Assembly (NCBI GenBank): GCA_011330545.1
Contig: DRQI01000016.1
Location: 1-11,164, forward strand
Source of the DNA: Flavobacteriia bacterium
GTDB lineage: Bacteria > Bacteroidota > Bacteroidia > Flavobacteriales > Flavobacteriaceae
Direction: 5' to 3'
Length of the DNA: 11,164 nt
In this document: positions 6,796 through 11,164 of the stretch, piece by piece
Layout of the letters: the number at the start of each line of letters is the position of its first letter
Numbering within the stretch: the stretch's first letter is position 1
The notes under the pieces: model-generated
Told to the model about the DNA's origin: nothing
Database searches by the model: none
Seen by the model: only the letters and a program-made list of their open reading frames with translations
Translations under genes and position numbers: made by a program

Positions 6796-8391
6796 TTAAG
6801 CAGTTTTTGGCCTAAGTTTGAAAAACTGTATGTAACTGCTCGGATTCTCAACAATCCCTCTTTCTGAAATGAGTTTTACATCAATATTTCTATTAGTTGC
6901 TTTTTCAGAAAAATCTTCTAAAATTTCAACAATATCATTATCTAAATAACGTGTTTTTCTAACATCTAATTCTAAATAGGTATCTCTTGGAAGGCTGTCT
7001 AATTCTTTAAGTATAGCTCCTTTATTAAAGAATGTTACTTCTTCGGCCAAGGTCATTTTAATTTTGTGTTTGCTATTGCTCTTATCTTCGATATGTAAAA
7101 AATGAGAATTTTGAAAACTCTTTATCAACACCACTACAATCCCTACAGCCAAGCCAAGCCCAATTCCTACAAGTAAGTCAGTAAATACAATCCCAACAAC
7201 GGTAACTGCAAAGGGTACAAATTGTTTCCATCCGAGTTCATACATTTTTTTGAACAGCATTGGTTTTGCCAATTTATAACCAACAATAAGCAAAATAGCG
7301 GCAAGTACCGATAAGGGTATCATATTTAGCAACCTGGGAATTAAGAGTACCGAAATTAAGAGTAAAAACCCGTGAATGATAGCGGCCATTTTTGTTTTTC
7401 CACCCGATTGTATATTGGCAGAACTACGCACGATTACTTGTGTAATCGGTAAGCCGCCTACCAATCCTGAAAGGATATTTCCGGTTCCCTGTGCCAATAA
7501 TTCTTTGTTTGTGGGGGTTACTCGTTTTAAAGGGTCTAGCTTGTCTGTAGCTTCCACACATAAAAGCGTTTCTAGGCTTGCTACCAAAGCAATTGTAAAA
7601 GCTGTAATCCAAATTTCAGGATTGGTTATAGCTCCAAAATTTGGAAAGCTAAATTGGTGTAAAAATGAAGAGGCATCTTCAGGAACTGGCACAGTTACCA
7701 AATGTGCAGCAGCAATACCAAATTTTTCATTTCCTTTTGTTACCACAAAATAAACAATACCTAATACTACGGCTACTAATGGGCCTTGGATAAGTCGGAA
7801 TATCTTTGCTTTTTTTGTCAATACATTTTCCCAAAGAATAAGAACTCCTAAGCCTAAAATAGCTATTAGTGTGGCTCCAAGGCTAATGCCGTTGATAGAA
7901 TTGATAATTTCAGAAAAGGTGTTTTCGCCATCTACTTGAAAGAAGGAAAAGTCTCCTTCAGGATTGGTGTCATATCCAAAAAAATGTGGTATCTGTTTGA
8001 GTATTATGATAATACCAATACCTGTAAGCATTCCTTTAATTACCGATGATGGAAAATAGTAGCCAATTACGCCGGCTTTTAACACTCCGAAGAGCACTTG
8101 AATAACACCTCCCAGTACTACGGCTAAGAGAAAATTTTCAAAACTGCCAAGTGTTCCGATGGCTACTAAAACTATGGCTGCCAACCCTGCTGCCGGGCCG
8201 CTGACACCTACTTGTGAACCACTAAGGGCGCCTACAACGATGCCTCCTATGATACCGGCTATTAAACCTGAAAAAAGCGGTGCCCCACTCGCCAATGCGA
8301 TTCCTAAACAAAGGGGTAGTGCCACAAAGAAAACAACAATACTTGCCGGAAAATCAGCTTTTAAATTTTTAAACGGATTTGTAGAATTCAT
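6796..8391 (-). CDS. SulP/SLC26 family anion transporter with STAS domain (candidate bicarbonate transporter)
   Basis: A 531-residue inner-membrane transporter. The N-terminal transport domain covers about residues 12-425 with the family landmarks PASIVVFFVALPLCLGIALA (15-34), GSQVGVSGPAAGLAAIV (58-74), LETLLCVEATDKLD (273-286) and LLAQGTGNILSGLVGGLP (298-315). A C-terminal STAS domain covers about 443-515. In that domain the usual DxSG-type phospho-site segment is replaced by LDVRKTRYLDNDIVEIL, with Asp where Ser normally sits. SulP proteins carry sulfate, bicarbonate, dicarboxylates or other anions, often with Na+ or H+. The carbonic anhydrase two genes downstream favours bicarbonate, as in BicA and SulP-carbonic anhydrase fusions, but sequence alone does not settle substrate. 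The gene heads the four-gene group; the 154-base gap before it contains inverted and direct repeats. Family call is very secure, substrate is not. Confidence 0.93.
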   Translation of the reverse strand: MNSTNPFKNLKADFPASIVVFFVALPLCLGIALASGAPLFSGLIAGIIGGIVVGALSGSQVGVSGPAAGLAAIVLVAIGTLGSFENFLLAVVLGGVIQVLFGVLKAGVIGYYFPSSVIKGMLTGIGIIIILKQIPHFFGYDTNPEGDFSFFQVDGENTFSEIINSINGISLGATLIAILGLGVLILWENVLTKKAKIFRLIQGPLVAVVLGIVYFVVTKGNEKFGIAAAHLVTVPVPEDASSFLHQFSFPNFGAITNPEIWITAFTIALVASLETLLCVEATDKLDPLKRVTPTNKELLAQGTGNILSGLVGGLPITQVIVRSSANIQSGGKTKMAAIIHGFLLLISVLLIPRLLNMIPLSVLAAILLIVGYKLAKPMLFKKMYELGWKQFVPFAVTVVGIVFTDLLVGIGLGLAVGIVVVLIKSFQNSHFLHIEDKSNSKHKIKMTLAEEVTFFNKGAILKELDSLPRDTYLELDVRKTRYLDNDIVEILEDFSEKATNRNIDVKLISERGIVENPSSYIQFFKLRPKTA

Positions 8392-8484
8392 AATATTTTT
8401 AAAATTGAAAATGATATAGTGTTAGGTTATTGATACCTATACCAATTATTTTTTGATTACTTTTTTAATTAATATGTGAAAAAC

Positions 8485-8538
8485 CAACCCTTGATTTCTA
8501 TTAGAAATAGCAAAAAATATTTTTACTATATTGGGTTG
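8485..8538 (-). terminator. Possible terminator after the TetR/small-protein pair
   Basis: Read on the minus strand, CAACCC (8538-8533) can pair with GGGTTG (8490-8485), and a run of five T residues follows at 8483-8479 after one G. The 42-base loop contains its own perfect AT-rich hairpin (8494-8508). The structure starts only 7 bases after the small-protein stop, which fits transcript termination. The outer stem is only 6 bp and the loop is large, so this is a weak prediction. Confidence 0.35.
8494..8508. promoter_or_regulatory. Perfect 7-1-7 inverted repeat upstream of the SulP gene
   Basis: ATTTCTA and TAGAAAT are exact reverse complements around a single T at 8501. It lies 103 bases upstream of the SulP start codon. 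A symmetric site of this size could be an operator for a dimeric regulator such as the nearby TetR protein, or simply part of the stem-loop after the small-protein gene. It shares only the TATTA centre with the inverted repeat in the TetR promoter (9571-9583), so a common binding protein is not shown. Confidence 0.35.
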
Positions 8539-8545
8539 TTAGGTA

Positions 8546-8887
8546 CTAAGCGTTGATACCTTTTTCGGGTGGAGGTGTAAAAATATCTTGATTAAAATTA
8601 GATATTAATTCTCGATTTCGTTGGCAAGAAGGTTTTTTATAAAATGTATAATGCTGATAATTAATAGTTACGGCTTGAAATTCAGTTTTTTCATTCTTGG
8701 TATTATCTTCGGGCTTTTCTTGGTTGTCAGTATTTTCTTCGTCAGAAAACTTAACCAATTCATAGTTTGTATTACTAAACAATTCTAAGGCTTGTGCAGT
8801 AGGCAGCACTATCATAATGCACATTATAATATTTAAGGTATACAGTGCTATTAAAGATGTTATGGCATAGATTCTTTCGTTCATCAT
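8546..8887 (-). CDS. Small single-helix membrane or exported protein of unknown function
   Basis: A 113-residue protein I do not recognise. Residues 6-30 are strongly hydrophobic (IYAITSLIALYTLNIIMCIM) and act either as a membrane anchor or as an uncleaved or cleaved signal, with PTAQA at 29-33 as a possible cleavage site. An acidic, low-complexity linker follows at 48-69 (DEENTDNQEKPEDNTKNEK). The C-terminal part, about 70-113, is polar, has one cysteine (Cys88) and ends in a proline stretch, IFTPPPEKG. Its ATG overlaps the TetR stop as ATGATGA, so the two are very probably co-transcribed and translationally coupled; a second ATG follows at once. The close coupling and intact frame argue that it is a real gene. 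It may be a partner or target of the regulator at the membrane, but nothing in the sequence gives a function. Confidence 0.75.
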   Translation of the reverse strand: MMNERIYAITSLIALYTLNIIMCIMIVLPTAQALELFSNTNYELVKFSDEENTDNQEKPEDNTKNEKTEFQAVTINYQHYTFYKKPSCQRNRELISNFNQDIFTPPPEKGINA

Positions 8888-9552
8888 TTAATAGCTTTAA
8901 AAACTAAGTCTGTATAAAACTTTATAATATTATCTTTCCCTTTTTCTACATTGGTGAGTGCCGGTAGGTGCTGTGCAAAATATCGTTGATGATTAGCCCC
9001 TTCTATCACTGTAGAAATAAGCATTTGAGGGAATTTAAATGTCGGGTTTATTTCCAACACCATATCACTAACCCTTTGAACTACCTGCTTGTACGAGCTG
9101 AAATAACCTTTTTCATTTTCATCATCAACATCTTTTGTATGATACACTTTTACAGATTCTGTGATGATAATCTTATGCAATAATACTTCGTTTATGTACG
9201 AAAATGATTTATCAACTTCTACCGGCTGAGTTAGTATCTTAATAGTTTTTTCTAACTTATCAATGGGCGAATTTATATTTGCCGTAGCAAAAACCAATTG
9301 GTATTCAACCCAACTCCAAAACCAAGAAGTAAGATAAATAAGTAGGGTATGCTTACTTTCAAAATAACGATAGATAGAACTTTCGGGCGATCCGATTTTA
9401 TCGCCCAATTTCTTAAAGGTAAATACTTCAAACCCAAGCTCATTAATAAGCTCGATACTTCCAGCGATAATCCTATGCCCCAATTCTGAAGAATCAGGAT
9501 TCTTTAAATATAATTCAGGACTAACCTTTATATGTATTTGAAGATTTTTCAT
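8884..9552 (-). CDS. TetR/AcrR family transcriptional regulator
   Basis: A 222-residue DNA-binding regulator. The TetR-type N-terminal domain covers about residues 26-72: RIIAGSIELINELGFEVFTF is helix 1 and the turn, KKLGDKIGSPESSIYRYFES is the helix-turn-helix ending in the hallmark YRYFESK, and HTLLIYLTSWFW begins helix 4. The 25-residue lead before the domain is longer than usual. The C-terminal ligand domain (about 80-222) is divergent with no recognisable effector signature; aromatic residues (SWFWSWVEYQ) line its first helix. A promoter with an inverted repeat lies immediately upstream, which suggests autoregulation. The gene lies between two SulP transporter genes and overlaps a small membrane-protein gene by 4 bases. 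Family is secure; targets and ligand are unknown, although the adjacent SulP genes are the obvious candidates. Confidence 0.92.
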   Translation of the reverse strand: MKNLQIHIKVSPELYLKNPDSSELGHRIIAGSIELINELGFEVFTFKKLGDKIGSPESSIYRYFESKHTLLIYLTSWFWSWVEYQLVFATANINSPIDKLEKTIKILTQPVEVDKSFSYINEVLLHKIIITESVKVYHTKDVDDENEKGYFSSYKQVVQRVSDMVLEINPTFKFPQMLISTVIEGANHQRYFAQHLPALTNVEKGKDNIIKFYTDLVFKAIK

Positions 9553-9562
9553 GTTGCGGTTG

Positions 9563-9594
9563 CAAATATAATAGTATTACTATCAATAATGCAA
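9563..9594 (-). promoter_or_regulatory. Bacteroidota-type promoter for the TetR/small-protein operon
   Basis: On the minus strand TATATTTG (9570-9563) matches the Bacteroidota -7 consensus TAnnTTTG exactly, and TTG (9594-9592) stands 21 bases upstream as the -33 element. Only 10 bases separate the -7 box from the TetR start codon, so the transcript probably begins within about 5 bases of the ATG and is nearly leaderless. The region between the boxes is occupied by an inverted repeat. Confidence 0.7.
9571..9583. promoter_or_regulatory. Perfect inverted repeat between promoter boxes, candidate TetR operator
   Basis: ATAGTA and TACTAT are exact reverse complements around a central T at 9577. 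The site lies directly between the -33 and -7 boxes, touching the -7 box, where a bound dimer would block RNA polymerase. Placement upstream of a TetR-family gene strongly suggests an autoregulatory operator, although the half-sites are short and the region is AT-rich. Confidence 0.55.
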
Positions 9595-9647
9595 GTTTTT
9601 TTATAATTTTTTAAAACCTTAGTATTTATAGTATGTACAAGCCAGTA

Positions 9648-11164
9648 TTATTTTGATTTACCGTTTACATTTTCCTTAATCCATACCAAACAATCTTTAA
9701 AATTGTCAAAAATTTGCTCTTTAGGAACGAGGTCAGGAATAATATCTATACGCTCTAACAAGTACTTGGGTTGTTTTAAAACATTTACCAAAAGCACTTT
9801 TTTACCTTGATTTGCCAATGCTACCAATGCATCTTCTAAAGCGTATAATCCTGATTGGTCTATATATTGCATACGCCCCATTCTGATAATAATGCTAGTA
9901 GCGGTATCCGGAATTTGATTCATTAGTTGTTGAAAATCGCTCGTTGAACCAAAAAATAAAGGGCCTTTAATGTGCTTGATAAAAACTTTCTCTTTTAAGT
10001 TTTCAGGAAAGTCAATTTCATCAGACCACGCTTTTTCTTTTAATAATGATTTTACATCAGAGCGTTCTGCCGTCAAATCGCCAATTTTTTTCATAAACAT
10101 CAAAGAGGCTATTACCAAGCCAATACCCACTGCGTAAACTAGATTCCAAACTGATGACAATACCAGTACTATAATCATTATAATAACTTCAGGCTTAGGC
10201 ATATATGGTATTGCTTTGAGGCCTTTGTAATCCATTACGCCAATACCAACGGTAATTAATATTCCGGCTAACACAGCGGCAGGAATTTGAGAGGCAATTG
10301 GCCCCAGTGCCAATAGAATAACCAACAATAAAATACTTGACATCATACCTGATAAACGTGTTTTACCACCTGCATTAATATTTACTACGGTTCTGATAGT
10401 GGCTCCGGCTCCGGGTATACCGCCAAAAAGGGCACCGATACTATTTCCAATGCCTTGGCCTATTAACTCTTTATTCGGTTTGTGTTTTGTTTTGGTCATA
10501 TTATCGGCAACTACAGAAGTCAATAACGAGTCTATAGCGCCCAAAAGGGCTAAGGTTAAAGCTGTAAAAATATAGGGGCTAATATTTGCAACGTTAAATT
10601 CGCTAAAAATCCTTAGGTTCGGAATTGGCAAGCCACTGGGTATTTCTTCAATGGGCCTGTAATTTAATTTGAACCCTATGGCAATTCCTGACATTACTAT
10701 CAATGCCACCAAGGTACTGGGTACTTTGGTAGTAATTCGTTTGAAACCATAGATAATAATGATAGTGCCAAGCGCCAAGAGCAATTCTAACCAATTTGTA
10801 TGTTGCAATGCCCTAGGCAGTATTTTGACAGCACCTATTACCCCTGAGGCTTCTTTGCCTGCCAACGTTTGCGATTCTTTTAAAATCTGGCCTTCTGTAA
10901 TATGCTCTGCCCTTTTTACAGTTTCTTTAAAGTCTTCTAACACTAAAATTCCTTCGCCTGCTTCTTCTTTTAAGATATTATCTAAAATAATTTCTTCGGC
11001 TTTGGGTTTAAATTGTGCAACAAATGCGGTATCTTCTTTTGGGTAATATCCTAAAGAAGGCAATATTTGAGTTACTAAAATAATGACCCCAATAGCCGTC
11101 ATAAACCCTGAAACAACAGGATAGGGTATGTATTTAATATATTTTCCCAGGCCTATTAACCCCA
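9648..11164 (-). CDS. SulP/SLC26 family anion transporter with STAS domain, N-terminus cut by window edge
   Basis: The frame stays open to the right edge. Upstream of the ATG at 11102 it encodes GLGKYIKYIPYPVVSGF, a conserved SulP segment that leads directly into MTAIGVIILVTQ, so that ATG is internal and the true start lies outside. About 505 residues are visible. Numbered from that internal Met, landmarks are LALLGAIDSLLTSVVADNMT (184-203), KELIGQGIGNSIGALFGGIP (211-230) and RTVVNINAGGKTRLSG (237-252). The STAS domain is at about 370-480 with GPLFFGSTSDF and the canonical YIDQSGLYALED, which keeps the Ser of the phospho-site loop. An unusually long charged insert of about 85 residues (18-103) separates two membrane segments. 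It is clearly a different subtype from the SulP at 6796-8391. Substrate unknown. The stop is 95 bases before the TetR start; I saw no good terminator in that gap. Confidence 0.93.
   Translation of the reverse strand, partial: GLIGLGKYIKYIPYPVVSGFMTAIGVIILVTQILPSLGYYPKEDTAFVAQFKPKAEEIILDNILKEEAGEGILVLEDFKETVKRAEHITEGQILKESQTLAGKEASGVIGAVKILPRALQHTNWLELLLALGTIIIIYGFKRITTKVPSTLVALIVMSGIAIGFKLNYRPIEEIPSGLPIPNLRIFSEFNVANISPYIFTALTLALLGAIDSLLTSVVADNMTKTKHKPNKELIGQGIGNSIGALFGGIPGAGATIRTVVNINAGGKTRLSGMMSSILLLVILLALGPIASQIPAAVLAGILITVGIGVMDYKGLKAIPYMPKPEVIIMIIVLVLSSVWNLVYAVGIGLVIASLMFMKKIGDLTAERSDVKSLLKEKAWSDEIDFPENLKEKVFIKHIKGPLFFGSTSDFQQLMNQIPDTATSIIIRMGRMQYIDQSGLYALEDALVALANQGKKVLLVNVLKQPKYLLERIDIIPDLVPKEQIFDNFKDCLVWIKENVNGKSK

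Larger units (their letters stand above)
8420..8560. repeat. Imperfect bipartite direct repeat upstream of the SulP gene
   Basis: TGTTAGGT occurs at 8420-8427 and again at 8537-8544, and each copy is followed by TTGATACC (8430-8437 and 8553-8560). Spacing inside the pair differs: 2 bases in one copy and 8 in the other. The second copy overlaps the 3' end of the small-protein gene (stop at 8546-8548). The pair could be a duplicated protein-binding site controlling the SulP group, or a relic of a local duplication. No promoter box matching TAnnTTTG exactly was found in this gap; TATTTTTTG on the minus strand near 8511-8519 is one base too long. Confidence 0.35.

Noticed and set aside
7376..7753. 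125-residue open frame on the plus strand, and a 62-residue minus-strand frame at 7424-7612
   Set aside because: Both lie inside the SulP coding region in other frames.
11100..11102. Start codon for the second SulP at the ATG at 11102
   Set aside because: The upstream codons continue in frame with a conserved SulP segment (IPYPVVSGF), so this Met is internal.

Overview
The window looks like a stretch of a Bacteroidota chromosome, most likely a flavobacterium. The DNA is AT-rich, most start codons lack a clear Shine-Dalgarno sequence, one promoter matches the Bacteroidota pattern (TTG, about 21 bases, TAnnTTTG), and the gene families (DUF2490, YitT, tandem Usp, SulP with STAS) fit that group. 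This assignment rests on style and gene content, not on a marker gene. All eleven genes that can be supported lie on the minus strand, so transcription runs from high to low coordinates. The first (SulP, right edge) and the last (dGTPase, left edge) are cut by the window. No stretch over 300 bases lacks a gene; the longest gaps are about 230 and 154 bases, and both are described.

Layout in order of transcription. (1) 11164-9648: a SulP/SLC26 anion transporter with a C-terminal STAS domain, start missing. (2) 9552-8546: a TetR-family regulator overlapped by 4 bases by a small one-helix protein of unknown function. They sit behind a good Bacteroidota-type promoter with a perfect inverted repeat between its two boxes. 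(3) 8391-4577: a compact four-gene group made of a second SulP transporter, a tandem universal stress protein, a beta-carbonic anhydrase and a DUF2490 predicted outer-membrane protein. The last two genes share an ATGATGA junction. (4) 4578-4389: a MITE-like, hairpin-rich repeat with 17-bp terminal inverted repeats, whose end overlaps the DUF2490 stop codon. (5) 4346 to the left edge: YitT, NhaB Na+/H+ antiporter, AI-2E family permease and dGTPase, spaced 15, 3 and 39 bases apart.

Group 3 reads as a candidate bicarbonate uptake and hydration module: an anion transporter of the family that includes BicA, a cytoplasmic carbonic anhydrase and an envelope protein. Group 5 is rich in ion transport. 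NhaB exports Na+, and if the SulP next door is Na+-coupled, as BicA is, the two groups would be physiologically linked. That link is inference, and sulfate or another anion remains possible for both SulP proteins. The regulator and small protein between the two SulP genes are the least explained part of the window.
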